DNA of 64,000 nucleotides from Sporobacter sp963663605 (GTDB lineage Bacteria > Bacillota > Clostridia > Oscillospirales > Oscillospiraceae), in the NCBI GenBank assembly GCA_963663605.2, contig CAXXVF010000002.1, positions 2,728,001 to 2,792,000 on the forward strand. Reading direction: 5' to 3'. How positions within the stretch are numbered: position 1 is the stretch's first letter; each line of letters begins with the position of its first letter. Of the stretch, positions 16,998 to 24,755 are shown in pieces. The position numbers were made by a program, and so were the translations under genes. The notes beneath the pieces are model-generated. The model did not search any database and was not told the origin of the DNA. It saw only the letters and a list, made by a program, of their open reading frames with translations.

Positions 16998-18107
16998 TCA
17001 GTCGTTTACCAGTCCGGCTTTGAGAGCAAGGCCGGCGCGCATGTCTTCCAGCGCCTGATTGGCTTCCGCGAGCGGATATTTCTTGGATATAATCTCGCCG
17101 AACGGATATTTATCCTTATTGGCCTGGATGAACTTCAGGCATTTGATGTAATGGCGGATGTCGCCGCTGTGGCTGCCGATGACGAAGCAGTTGTGGCCCA
17201 TGATCTTATTCGGGACGATCGGTACGGATTTATCGCTCGTCTGGCCGATGATGAGGTATTTGGACTGCCTGGAGAGAATATCGAAGTTCTCCGCAAAAAC
17301 GGCAAGGGAACCGGAGCATTCGATGATGACTTCGGCGCCGCGGCCGCCGCAGAGGTCTCTTATGTACTGGATACGCTCAGCGGCGTCGGGATGATCTTTC
17401 GGGTTGACGACGTCGGTCGCGCCCCACTTCTTGGCAAACTCAAGGCGGTTTTCGCTGATGTCCACGGCGATGACCTTGGAAGCGCCTGACTGGGCCGCCA
17501 TGACGATGGCGTACAGGCCGACGGGGCCCACGCCCGTAACGACGACGGAGTCGCCCTGACGGATGCCGCCGCAGGCATAGAGCTTGTCGAACGCGTTGAC
17601 GACGGTGCGGCCGGCGCAGCAGGCGCCGACAGCCTCTTCGGACGTGACATCGTCAGGTACGCGAACGAAATCCGTGCCGGCGAGAACGACTTCGTACTCG
17701 GCGTAGCCGCCGCGCAGCTCGTAGGCGTTACTAAAGCCGTAGCCGCGGCTGCGTTCGCAAAGGCAGGGCTCATGCAGGACTTTGCATGAATAGCATTCGC
17801 CGCAGAAAAGATGTGACCACATGATGCGGTCGCCGACTTTGACAGGCGTACCGGCGACGTCGGTCTTGATGCTTTCGGGCAGATGTAAGATTTCGCCGAC
17901 GGTTTCATGACCCATGATTATCGGCGTAGGCGGATGCATGCTCAGTTCATCGCGGGCGAGGTGCACGTCCGTGCCGCACACGCTGGCAAGGTTGACTTTG
18001 CACAACATATCGCCCGGGGCTAGCTCTGGGACAGGGATGTCCAGCATTTCCAGCGGCTCACAAAACTTGGTGAGGACCATAGCTTTGCTTGTTTTTGGGA
18101 TATCCAT
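16998..18107 (-). CDS. Zinc-dependent alcohol dehydrogenase (MDR family)
   Basis: A 369-residue medium-chain dehydrogenase oxidising an alcohol or reducing a carbonyl with NAD(P)(H). The catalytic zinc site (CGTDVH and GHETVGE) and a four-cysteine structural zinc loop (CGECYSCKVLHEPCLCERS) are complete, and the Rossmann motif is GVGPVGLYAIVMA. It resembles threonine/sorbitol-dehydrogenase-like members; substrate unknown. ATG 18107 has AGGAGG 7 nt upstream. It lies 88 nt after the MmgE/PrpD gene and directly before the hydrolase gene, consistent with an operon. Confidence 0.92.
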   Translation of the reverse strand: MDIPKTSKAMVLTKFCEPLEMLDIPVPELAPGDMLCKVNLASVCGTDVHLARDELSMHPPTPIIMGHETVGEILHLPESIKTDVAGTPVKVGDRIMWSHLFCGECYSCKVLHEPCLCERSRGYGFSNAYELRGGYAEYEVVLAGTDFVRVPDDVTSEEAVGACCAGRTVVNAFDKLYACGGIRQGDSVVVTGVGPVGLYAIVMAAQSGASKVIAVDISENRLEFAKKWGATDVVNPKDHPDAAERIQYIRDLCGGRGAEVIIECSGSLAVFAENFDILSRQSKYLIIGQTSDKSVPIVPNKIMGHNCFVIGSHSGDIRHYIKCLKFIQANKDKYPFGEIISKKYPLAEANQALEDMRAGLALKAGLVND

Positions 18108-18195
18108 AATAATGCCTCCTAAAAAATATTACAACATAATATATAATTCAGTGCTGAAATCTGACGTCTCAGCATAGGGCTTGAAAAAACGGGTG

Positions 18196-19581
18196 TTACC
18201 AGACCAGAAGTTTTATCAGATTACCGATGTCGGGTTCGTTTTCGAGATTATTCACCATGGCGATGATCTTGTCCGCCTGTTCATTCGACATGGGTTTGGC
18301 AGAGAACTCGACGCATCCGCGGAATTTCTCCACGCAGTCCTCGAAGGTGGCGGGCTTTTCGGGAGAACCGGTTGCCGTATAGAGGGCTTTCTCGTACTTC
18401 TTGCCGTCTTTCATCGTAATTTCGATCCGGACGGGTTCCAACCCGCCGGTGTCGAATTCCGGCTCGTATTCGATGATGACCTTGTTTGTGACGCTCAGCA
18501 CCTCAGGGTCTTTGATGGCTTCGGCCGTAAAGCTCGAAAGCGACACACGCTTCTTGGCGAGGGCCGTGCCGCAGCCCCAGACAAGGCTGAACTGGCTGTC
18601 GACAAAGTTGCGCGGATTGGCCTTGATTTCCAGCGGATCCGCCAGAAGCCCCCGCGTACCTTTGCCGATCCATATTTTGATATAGTCGATCTCATCGGGA
18701 TTGATGTCGTTTTCGTTTGCGAGCATCAGAGACGCGTCTATGGTAGGATGTGTCCCGCGGCAGGAGGGATACGGTTTAATCGAGATGTTTCCGCTCTCAA
18801 AACGCTTGCCCAGTTCTCCGACGAGTATATCCCTTGAATAGCAGCCGCCGTGATAGACTTTATAGTAACCCTGCACGCCTTCCATGCTGTTTGCAGCGCC
18901 CGTGACGCCTTTTTGGGCCAGCATGGCCGACTGTATTCCGCCGCGCACGGCAAAACCCGGCCCCAGACGCTTCGTCAGGACGCCGTCTTTTACGGCCTGT
19001 CCGTTTCCGCAGGACTGATGATAGCCGATGCCGATGGCATTGATCATATCTTCTTCGCTCAGGCCCATGATTTTTGAAGCTACGGCCGCGGCTGTCATAA
19101 AGCCGTTGAGCGTCGTGAAATGCCAGCCGTACTGGTGGATATCATCGCCGGGGCGTGTGGCCAGGCCCATCCGGCTGATCATGTCGCCGCCGACGGCAAC
19201 AGCCTGAATGAAGTCCTTGCCCGAAAGCTTGCTGCCCAGTTCCGATACGGCAAGAGCCGTCGATATGGTTACGACGCCGGGGTGCATGACGGCCGCCTCA
19301 TGGACGTCGTCGAAATCCAGCGAATGAACGGCCGTGGCGTTGGCCTGTGCGGCGTTCGGCGCCGGGATCTTGTCGCCGCAGCCGAAGACCGTTGCCTGAG
19401 GCTTGCCGCCCCAATCAAGTGCCAGTTCCCTGACCTCCTTCGCACCGGCCTGTCCGTATCCGCCGATGGCGACGCCAATATAGTCGAGTATCTGCTTTTT
19501 TGTCTCATCGACAACTTTATCAGGCAGATCCTCAAACTTGACGTTTAAAAAGTTTTTAGCAAAAAGATTGCTGGCATCCAA
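18196..19581 (-). CDS. MmgE/PrpD family protein
   Basis: A 461-residue member of the MmgE/PrpD superfamily, which includes 2-methylcitrate dehydratase, cis-aconitate decarboxylase and iminodisuccinate epimerase. Typical segments are HSLDFDDVHEAAVMHPG, the central IGYHQSCGNGQ and SIKPYPSCRGTHPTIDAS. The family handles small polycarboxylates by dehydration, decarboxylation or epimerisation. If the neighbouring glycyl-radical enzyme makes a succinate-type adduct, such chemistry would fit downstream, but this is inference. The start is TTG at 19581, with GGGAGG 9 nt upstream. It is the first gene of the island's minus-strand run. Confidence 0.87.
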   Translation of the reverse strand: MDASNLFAKNFLNVKFEDLPDKVVDETKKQILDYIGVAIGGYGQAGAKEVRELALDWGGKPQATVFGCGDKIPAPNAAQANATAVHSLDFDDVHEAAVMHPGVVTISTALAVSELGSKLSGKDFIQAVAVGGDMISRMGLATRPGDDIHQYGWHFTTLNGFMTAAAVASKIMGLSEEDMINAIGIGYHQSCGNGQAVKDGVLTKRLGPGFAVRGGIQSAMLAQKGVTGAANSMEGVQGYYKVYHGGCYSRDILVGELGKRFESGNISIKPYPSCRGTHPTIDASLMLANENDINPDEIDYIKIWIGKGTRGLLADPLEIKANPRNFVDSQFSLVWGCGTALAKKRVSLSSFTAEAIKDPEVLSVTNKVIIEYEPEFDTGGLEPVRIEITMKDGKKYEKALYTATGSPEKPATFEDCVEKFRGCVEFSAKPMSNEQADKIIAMVNNLENEPDIGNLIKLLVW

Positions 19582-19811
19582 TGGCGATTACCTCCCAAAT
19601 AATAAATTTCGTTTATATTTACAGCGGCAGACAGCAGGAATATGCGTTTGCCGCACCCTTAAAAGGCGAAAAAAATCCTCGGCGTCGTGCGATGAATATG
19701 AGCGCCGATTTCAAATAATGCTGAGCGTTTAAGAAAGCAGCTTAATTCGGCGTTTCTCTGATAAGATAGCCTGACATTCTGATTTCACATAAAGATTGTA
19801 TTACGGGTCAA

Positions 19812-19831
19812 AATTGTTGTCAACAACAATT
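19812..19831 (-). promoter_or_regulatory. Operator-like inverted repeat upstream of the MmgE/PrpD gene
   Basis: AATTGTTGT and ACAACAATT flank a 2-bp spacer, 230 bp upstream of the TTG start. The 495-nt gap 19582-20076 contains this repeat and a plus-strand promoter (below); nothing else was recognised. Confidence 0.45.
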
Positions 19832-19965
19832 CAAATTTTGTGAGTTTGCACGAAAAAGAGCACCGCCTGGACGTCTAAAAACACAGTCAAATCAATGGCC
19901 GAAGGCGTTGATATAAAGCTAAAGCCGGACTATAGCCGCCGTCGGCTTGCCATAAAAACAGTCTT

Positions 19966-19993
19966 TTGCGAAACCAGATTATTGTGTTATAAT
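19966..19993 (+). promoter_or_regulatory. Candidate promoter of the MscS gene
   Basis: TTGCGA (19966-19971) and a perfect TATAAT (19988-19993) with a 16-bp spacer lie about 85 bp before the TTG start. Confidence 0.6.
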
Positions 19994-20076
19994 CAAAACA
20001 TTATATAACGACTTTTTGTCTCGGCAGAGACGCAATGGACGCGGTATGAGCGATACCTGAATAGGGGGTTTTATTT

Positions 20077-21120
20077 TTGCCGGAGTTTTTATACTATGAA
20101 GTATACAATAACACAATACTGAAGTATCTTATTTTTCTTGCAGCACTTATCGTCAGTATCGCTGTTATTAGAATCGTGGGGCATTTCATATTCAAGCACA
20201 GCACAAAACTGGCGAAAAAATCAAAAACTACCGTTGATGACTATCTCGTTAAGAGTACAAAAAAATATATAATGCCAGCGGCCTATCTTGCCGCCTTGTA
20301 TTTCAATACAAAAATTTTGGTCATCGGTACCGCTTTGACGAAGATCATCAACATAGTCGTTTTAGCGGGTGTTACTATCATGGTCGCGCTATTTGCCTCG
20401 TCCGTTATCGTTATGTTCTTCAATAAATACTGGGAAGGCAAACGCACGGATGCAAATAAAGAACTTGCAATTAAAACGCTTTCCGGGGTACTGAAGATCG
20501 TTATCTGGGTTGTTGCTGTTATCCTGTTTCTGGATAATATCGGTTATGATATCACAACATTAATCGCCGGGGTTGGAATCGGCGGGCTCGCCATCGCCTT
20601 TGCTGCGCAGGCGATTCTTGGGGATATCTTTTGTTTCTTTACAATCTTTTTTGACCGGCCCTTTGAGATCGGCGATTTCATCGTGGCCGGCGAGCAAATG
20701 GGAACTGTTGAATATATCGGCCTGAAAACAACGCGTCTGCGTACGCTGAGCGGAGAACTGCTCATTTGTTCAAACACCGATCTGACCGGCTCGCGTATCC
20801 AAAACTATAAGACCATGGAGCAGCGCCGCGTCCTTTTCACGCTCGGCGTGACGTATGATACGCCGCATGAGAAGCTGGCAAAAATTCCCTCTATTCTTAA
20901 AGATGTGATAGAAAAAGTTGAGTGTACGCAGTTCGGGCGCGCCCACTTTGTGTCTTACGGTGACTTCAGTTTAAATTACGAAACGGCTTATTTCATCTTA
21001 AGCAGTGATTATGATACGTACATGGATATCCATCAGAAAGTCAATTTGGGGATCAAGGAAGCTTTTGAAAAAGAGGAGATAGAATTTGCGTTCCCGTCCC
21101 AGACCATTTATATGGCCTAA
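20077..21120 (+). CDS. Small-conductance mechanosensitive channel (MscS family)
   Basis: A 347-residue membrane protein with about four to five N-terminal helices and the MscS signature VGIGGLAIAFAAQ, the glycine/alanine-rich pore helix TM3, leading into the beta domain (FFDRPFEIGDFIVAGEQMG) and an alpha/beta C-terminus. Such channels open under membrane tension and release solutes on osmotic downshock. The start is TTG with AGGGGG 8 nt upstream. It is monocistronic, with a promoter before it and a bidirectional terminator after it. Confidence 0.9.
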   Translation: MPEFLYYEVYNNTILKYLIFLAALIVSIAVIRIVGHFIFKHSTKLAKKSKTTVDDYLVKSTKKYIMPAAYLAALYFNTKILVIGTALTKIINIVVLAGVTIMVALFASSVIVMFFNKYWEGKRTDANKELAIKTLSGVLKIVIWVVAVILFLDNIGYDITTLIAGVGIGGLAIAFAAQAILGDIFCFFTIFFDRPFEIGDFIVAGEQMGTVEYIGLKTTRLRTLSGELLICSNTDLTGSRIQNYKTMEQRRVLFTLGVTYDTPHEKLAKIPSILKDVIEKVECTQFGRAHFVSYGDFSLNYETAYFILSSDYDTYMDIHQKVNLGIKEAFEKEEIEFAFPSQTIYMA

Positions 21121-21149
21121 AACGAAAAGACGACGGCAGCTTCAATATA

Positions 21150-21183
21150 AAAAAGACGGACTTCATAAAAAGTCCGTCTTTTT
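21150..21183. terminator. Bidirectional intrinsic terminator
   Basis: AAAAAGACGGACTT (21150-21163) pairs with AAGTCCGTCTTTTT (21170-21183), between the convergent MscS and peroxiredoxin genes, with T- and A-runs on opposite sides. Confidence 0.9.
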
Positions 21184-21209
21184 ATAACAGCTTGCCTGTA
21201 TATTGGGTA

Positions 21210-21890
21210 TTATTTGTTTTTCTCCCGTTTAAAGCACATGAACCAATCAAGGCAATACGTATCGTCATCGGGATTGTCCATGCGCTCTTTGGCGGTACCG
21301 CACGAACCCGCCGTCGGTACGATGCAGTCGTCCCCCGGCCGCCAGTCTGCGGGCGTTGCCACATTTTCGGCATCCGCTTTTTGCAGCGCTTGAATAATGC
21401 GTTTGATTTCATCAAAATTCCTGCCGGTTGAAAGCGGATAATACAGGATCAGGCGGATGATGCCTTTCGGGTCTACGACGAAGACGGCTCTGACCGCCTG
21501 CGTGTTGGATTGGCCGGGCTGGATCATACCGTACTTTTTAGCAACATCCATGCGGATGTCTTCGATGAGCGGGAAGGTGACTTCAAGGTTCTTTTTACCT
21601 TTCCATTCCAAATCCTGAATCTTCCTGAGCCAGGCAATATGAGCGTACAGCGAATCAACAGAAAGGCCTACGAGTTCCGTGTTGAGCGCTTTGAATTCGT
21701 CGATCATACTGGCAAAGGTCATAAATTCCGTCGTACAAACAGGCGTGAAGTCAGCCGGGTGTGAAAACAGGATGACCCATTTGCCTTTGAAATCTTCCGG
21801 AAAATTTATTTCCCCCTGGGTGGTTGTCGCTTTGAATGCGGGGGCCGGGTCGCCGATAAGAGGCATACGGGTAACAGTATTTTCTTCCAT
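21210..21890 (-). CDS. Peroxiredoxin, Prx6-like (AhpC/TSA superfamily)
   Basis: A 226-residue thiol peroxidase reducing hydrogen peroxide or organic peroxides. The active-site motif HPADFTPVCTTEF places the peroxidatic cysteine at Cys52, and the length with the C-terminal extension (LSTGRNFDEIKRIIQAL ... WRPGDD) is Prx6-like. Four more cysteines cluster in the last 45 residues, so resolution may not be purely 1-Cys. ATG 21890 has AAGGAGG upstream. The gene faces away from the NifX/MinD cluster across a 322-nt gap with two inverted repeats. It probably serves oxygen defence in an anaerobe. Confidence 0.92.
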   Translation of the reverse strand: MEENTVTRMPLIGDPAPAFKATTTQGEINFPEDFKGKWVILFSHPADFTPVCTTEFMTFASMIDEFKALNTELVGLSVDSLYAHIAWLRKIQDLEWKGKKNLEVTFPLIEDIRMDVAKKYGMIQPGQSNTQAVRAVFVVDPKGIIRLILYYPLSTGRNFDEIKRIIQALQKADAENVATPADWRPGDDCIVPTAGSCGTAKERMDNPDDDTYCLDWFMCFKREKNK

Positions 21891-21962
21891 GGGATAATAA
21901 CCTCCTTCAATTAATTTACAAAACGATTATATACGACTAACTCTTTTCATACAGTGACCAAG

Positions 21963-21997
21963 TTACATTATTAGACGATTTAATTGCTAAAAATGTA
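21963..21997 (-). promoter_or_regulatory. Operator-like inverted repeat upstream of the peroxiredoxin gene
   Basis: TTACATTATTAG (21963-21974) and CTAAAAATGTAA (21986-21997) match at 11 of 12 positions as an inverted repeat around an 11-nt spacer, 73 bp upstream of the start codon. It could bind a peroxide- or metal-responsive repressor; none is identified. Confidence 0.45.
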
Positions 21998-22054
21998 ATC
22001 GTCACCTTAATTATATACAAAATCAGTTTAGTGTCAATAACGATACATAGCGAA

Positions 22055-22121
22055 TTAGTTATTGACATATGCCGAAAACGCGGTATAATACATAAGGAAA
22101 GAGACATATGCCAATAACTAA
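22055..22121 (+). promoter_or_regulatory. Promoter flanked by paired 19-bp inverted operators
   Basis: TTGACA (22062-22067), 16 bp, TATAAT (22084-22089) form a near-consensus promoter for the NifX/MinD cluster. Two 19-bp sequences, 22055-22073 and 22103-22121, are inverted copies matching at 17 of 19 positions (core TTAGTTATTGRCATATG). One covers the -35 and the other the early transcript, an arrangement expected of a repressor that blocks or loops the promoter. Confidence 0.7.
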
Positions 22122-22212
22122 ACAGCAGTGCCGGACATTCCGCGTTTGGACGTGACCGCACAGTAAGCGTTGCGGGCGGACGCCATAAAAAATAAAGAAA
22201 CGGAGATTACCA

Positions 22213-22581
22213 ATGAAAATAGCAATACCGACAGACGAGAACAATATCCAGACAAATGTTTGCGTGTCTTTTGGGCGCGCGCCATATTACATGTTTTACG
22301 ACAGTGACACAAAAAATACATCCTTTATGGATAATGCCGCCGCATCCAGCCAGGGCGGCGCCGGAATCAAGGCGGCGCAGAGTATTATTGACAGTAAAGC
22401 AGAAGTCGTACTGACACCGCGCTGCGGGAACAATGCAGCAGAGGTGCTCGTTGCGGGCGGAATAAAAATGTACAAATCAATAGAAGGGTCCGCTATGGAC
22501 AATGTCAACGCTTTTATAGAAGGAAAACTGCCGTCCTTGACGGAATCGCACCCCGGCTTTCACAACCACGGGAGAGGCTGA
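22213..22581 (+). CDS. NifX/NafY-like (dinitrogenase FeMo-cofactor biosynthesis domain) protein
   Basis: A 122-residue single-domain protein of the NifX/NafY/NifB C-terminal family, whose known members hold or transfer iron-sulfur or iron-molybdenum cluster precursors. It starts MKIAIPTDENN and carries SFGRAPYYMFYD, a GGAGIKAAQ loop and TPRCGNNAAEVL, and ends in a His-containing tail (HPGFHNHGRG). The window has no nitrogenase gene, so a role in nitrogen fixation is not implied. It is the first gene behind the promoter at 22062-22089, and the MinD/ferredoxin gene begins one base after its stop codon. Confidence 0.85.
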   Translation: MKIAIPTDENNIQTNVCVSFGRAPYYMFYDSDTKNTSFMDNAAASSQGGAGIKAAQSIIDSKAEVVLTPRCGNNAAEVLVAGGIKMYKSIEGSAMDNVNAFIEGKLPSLTESHPGFHNHGRG

Positions 22582-22582
22582 A

Positions 22583-23425
22583 ATGAAAATTGCCGTACTC
22601 AGCGGTAAAGGCGGCACAGGGAAGACGCTGTTATCGGTTAACCTTGCCTTCGTCGCCGGGAACTCGGTCTATATCGACTGCGACGTTGAAGAGCCGAACG
22701 GCCATCTGTTTTTCAAGCCGTCCGATGGCGGAACGGAAGAGGTGTCCGTCGTTATACCGGACGTGGACGCCGAGCGGTGCATTGGCTGCCGTAAATGCGT
22801 CGATTTCTGCCAATTCAACGCGTTGGCGTTCGTTAAAGAGAAGCCTTTTGTCTTTGAAGAAGTCTGCCATTCCTGCCGTGGATGTATTCTGCTTTGTCCC
22901 CAGCAAGCGCTGATGGAAAAAAACAGGGTGATCGGCGCGGTTAAAAGCGGGGTTTCCGGTGATGTAAGCGTTTTAACCGGAATGCTTAATACCGGCGAAG
23001 TTACCGGCGTGCCGATTATTAAAAAACTGATCGACCGGCTAAACGCGGAACACGAAAGGCCGGTTTTCATCGATTGCCCGCCCGGCAGCGCCTGCATCGT
23101 GATGGAGAGCATCAAGGATGCCGATTATTGTGTTTTGGCGGCTGAGCCGACGGTATTCGGCACGCATAACCTCGCAATGGTGCATGAGCTGGTCAAGCTG
23201 TTCGGAAAGCCGCACGGCGTTGTGCTCAATAAGTGCCTGGACAGCGAAAACCCCGCCGAACAGTTCTGCCTTGAAAAAGGCATCCCGATCCTTGGGAAAA
23301 TACCATATGACGCCGAGCTCGGGAACATAAACGCAAAAGCTGAAATCGCGGCGCTCGTCAGCGATAAATACCGCGAGATGTTCACCGGCCTGCTTAATAC
23401 AGTCAATATGGAGGCCGAATCATGA
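22583..23425 (+). CDS. MinD/Mrp-type ATPase with two [4Fe-4S] ferredoxin motifs (first of pair)
   Basis: A 280-residue P-loop ATPase with the deviant Walker A GKGGTGKT at its N-terminus and an inserted bacterial-ferredoxin domain at about residues 60-115 with two four-cysteine clusters (CIGCRKCVDFC and CHSCRGCILLC). The later IDCPPGSAC segment matches the Walker B region. Relatives of this domain order occur in anaerobes beside NifX-like genes and are thought to handle iron-sulfur or other metal clusters. ATG 22583 has GGAGAGG upstream, and the end overlaps the next gene by 4 nt (ATGA), so the pair is translationally coupled. Confidence 0.88.
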   Translation: MKIAVLSGKGGTGKTLLSVNLAFVAGNSVYIDCDVEEPNGHLFFKPSDGGTEEVSVVIPDVDAERCIGCRKCVDFCQFNALAFVKEKPFVFEEVCHSCRGCILLCPQQALMEKNRVIGAVKSGVSGDVSVLTGMLNTGEVTGVPIIKKLIDRLNAEHERPVFIDCPPGSACIVMESIKDADYCVLAAEPTVFGTHNLAMVHELVKLFGKPHGVVLNKCLDSENPAEQFCLEKGIPILGKIPYDAELGNINAKAEIAALVSDKYREMFTGLLNTVNMEAES

Positions 23426-24282
23426 AACAGCTTCTCATCCTGAGTGGCAAGGGCGGGACCGGCAAAACGACCGTTGCCGGCGCGCTCATCCGGCTTTCAC
23501 AGGTGAAAGCCTATGCCGACTGCGATGTCGACGCGCCCAATCTCCACCTGATTATGGCGCAGACGGCGCAGCCGGAGCGGACGGACTATTACGGGCTGTC
23601 GAAAGCGCGGATAAACCCCGATTTATGCAAATACTGCAGCCGATGCAGAGATAACTGCCAATTCGACGCGATACTGGTGACGGATACGTCGTTTCGCGTC
23701 GACCCGTATGCCTGCGAAGGCTGCGGGGTCTGCGCGGCAATCTGCCCGGCTGGAGCGGTATCGATGATACCTTATGTTGCTGGAGAGATGATGCTGTATC
23801 GGGAAAACGACACGGTGTTTTCGACGGCGCAGCTCAAAATGGGCAGCGGGACGACCGGCAGGCTTGTGACCGAGGTCAAAAAACAGCTGACCCAGGCCGC
23901 CGGCGGCGCGGAGCTTGCAATCATAGACGGATCCCCCGGGATCGGCTGCCCGGTGATCGCATCCATGAGCGGTGTGCATATGGTGCTGGTTGTGACGGAG
24001 CCGTCGGTGTCCGGTATCAGCGATATGCAGCGTATCCTGGAAACGGCGGAGACGTTCCGGGTGAAAACGGCCGTCTGCGTCAATAAATATGATACGAATC
24101 TTGAAAACACGGAAAAAATCGAAGCATACTGCCGGGAAAAAAATCTGCCGTTTGTCGGCCGGATACCGTATGACGCCGAAGCGGTCCAGGCAGTCAACAG
24201 CGGACGGACGATTGCGGATGTGGATTGTCCGTCCGGCAGGGCGGTAAGGGAAATCTATGAAAACCTTATGAGGTTGATTTAG
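23422..24282 (+). CDS. MinD/Mrp-type ATPase with two [4Fe-4S] ferredoxin motifs (second of pair)
   Basis: A 286-residue paralogue of the preceding ATPase with Walker A GKGGTGKT, then CKYCSRCRDNC and CEGCGVCAAIC ferredoxin clusters, and IIDGSPGIGC in the Walker B region. Two such proteins encoded together suggest a heterodimer, as MinD-like ATPases work as dimers and each would bring two clusters. The start overlaps the upstream stop by 4 nt. It is followed by a second NifX-like gene. Confidence 0.88.
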   Translation: MKQLLILSGKGGTGKTTVAGALIRLSQVKAYADCDVDAPNLHLIMAQTAQPERTDYYGLSKARINPDLCKYCSRCRDNCQFDAILVTDTSFRVDPYACEGCGVCAAICPAGAVSMIPYVAGEMMLYRENDTVFSTAQLKMGSGTTGRLVTEVKKQLTQAAGGAELAIIDGSPGIGCPVIASMSGVHMVLVVTEPSVSGISDMQRILETAETFRVKTAVCVNKYDTNLENTEKIEAYCREKNLPFVGRIPYDAEAVQAVNSGRTIADVDCPSGRAVREIYENLMRLI

Positions 24283-24331
24283 AGCAAAAAACTGAGTAGA
24301 ATGAAAAAACATTGAATATCAGGAGGTCATT

Positions 24332-24688
24332 ATGAAAATTGCAGTCGCGAGTGAAGGGAAAATGATTACGGAGCATTTTGGACACTGCGAAGGGTTTAAT
24401 ATCTACGATACGAAAGACGACAAGATCGTCAAAAGCGAATTCATACACAATCCGGGGCACCGCCCGGGCTTTCTGCCTAATTTCCTCAACGACAAGGGCG
24501 TTAACGTGATCATATCCGGCGGAATGGGCGGAGGCGCGATCGATATATTCAACGAGAAAAACATTGAGGTCATCGTCGGCGCGTCCGGCTCGGCAGAAGC
24601 GGCCGTCAAGCTTTATCTGCAGGGAGGCCTGAAATCCACGGGCTCGGTATGCCATCAGCATAAGCACCACGACGAATGCGGGCATTAA
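24332..24688 (+). CDS. NifX/NafY-like protein with His/Cys-rich tail
   Basis: A 118-residue member of the same family as the gene at 22213, with the typical EHFGHCEGFNIYD start region, an IISGGMGGGAID glycine loop and the ASGSAEAAVK helix. The C-terminus HQHKHHDECGH is rich in His and Cys and could bind a metal directly. ATG 24332 has AGGAGG 6 nt upstream. A terminator follows at 24695-24717, so the fifth gene is probably read partly through or from its own promoter. Confidence 0.85.
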   Translation: MKIAVASEGKMITEHFGHCEGFNIYDTKDDKIVKSEFIHNPGHRPGFLPNFLNDKGVNVIISGGMGGGAIDIFNEKNIEVIVGASGSAEAAVKLYLQGGLKSTGSVCHQHKHHDECGH

Positions 24689-24694
24689 TATCGG

Positions 24695-24717
24695 AAAAGG
24701 TATCTTCGATACCTTTT
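24695..24717 (+). terminator. Intrinsic terminator
   Basis: AAAAGGTATC (24695-24704) and GATACCTTTT (24708-24717) with a 3-nt loop and T6 overall, right after the second NifX-like gene. Confidence 0.85.
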
Positions 24718-24755
24718 TTGATTACGATTGGACATAAGACGAAGGAGAGACAAAG

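Noticed and set aside
8616..19581. Bacterial microcompartment locus for diol or choline use
   Set aside because: No shell proteins, no encapsulation-type phosphotransacylase and no Cys-Val-Glu motif in the glycyl-radical enzyme.
7020..19900. Sigma-54-type promoters for the island
   Set aside because: No TGGCA-N7-TGC pattern found in the intergenic regions.
22213..24688. Nitrogen-fixation locus
   Set aside because: NifX-like domains occur widely outside nitrogenase; no nifHDK, nifB or nifEN genes are present in the window.
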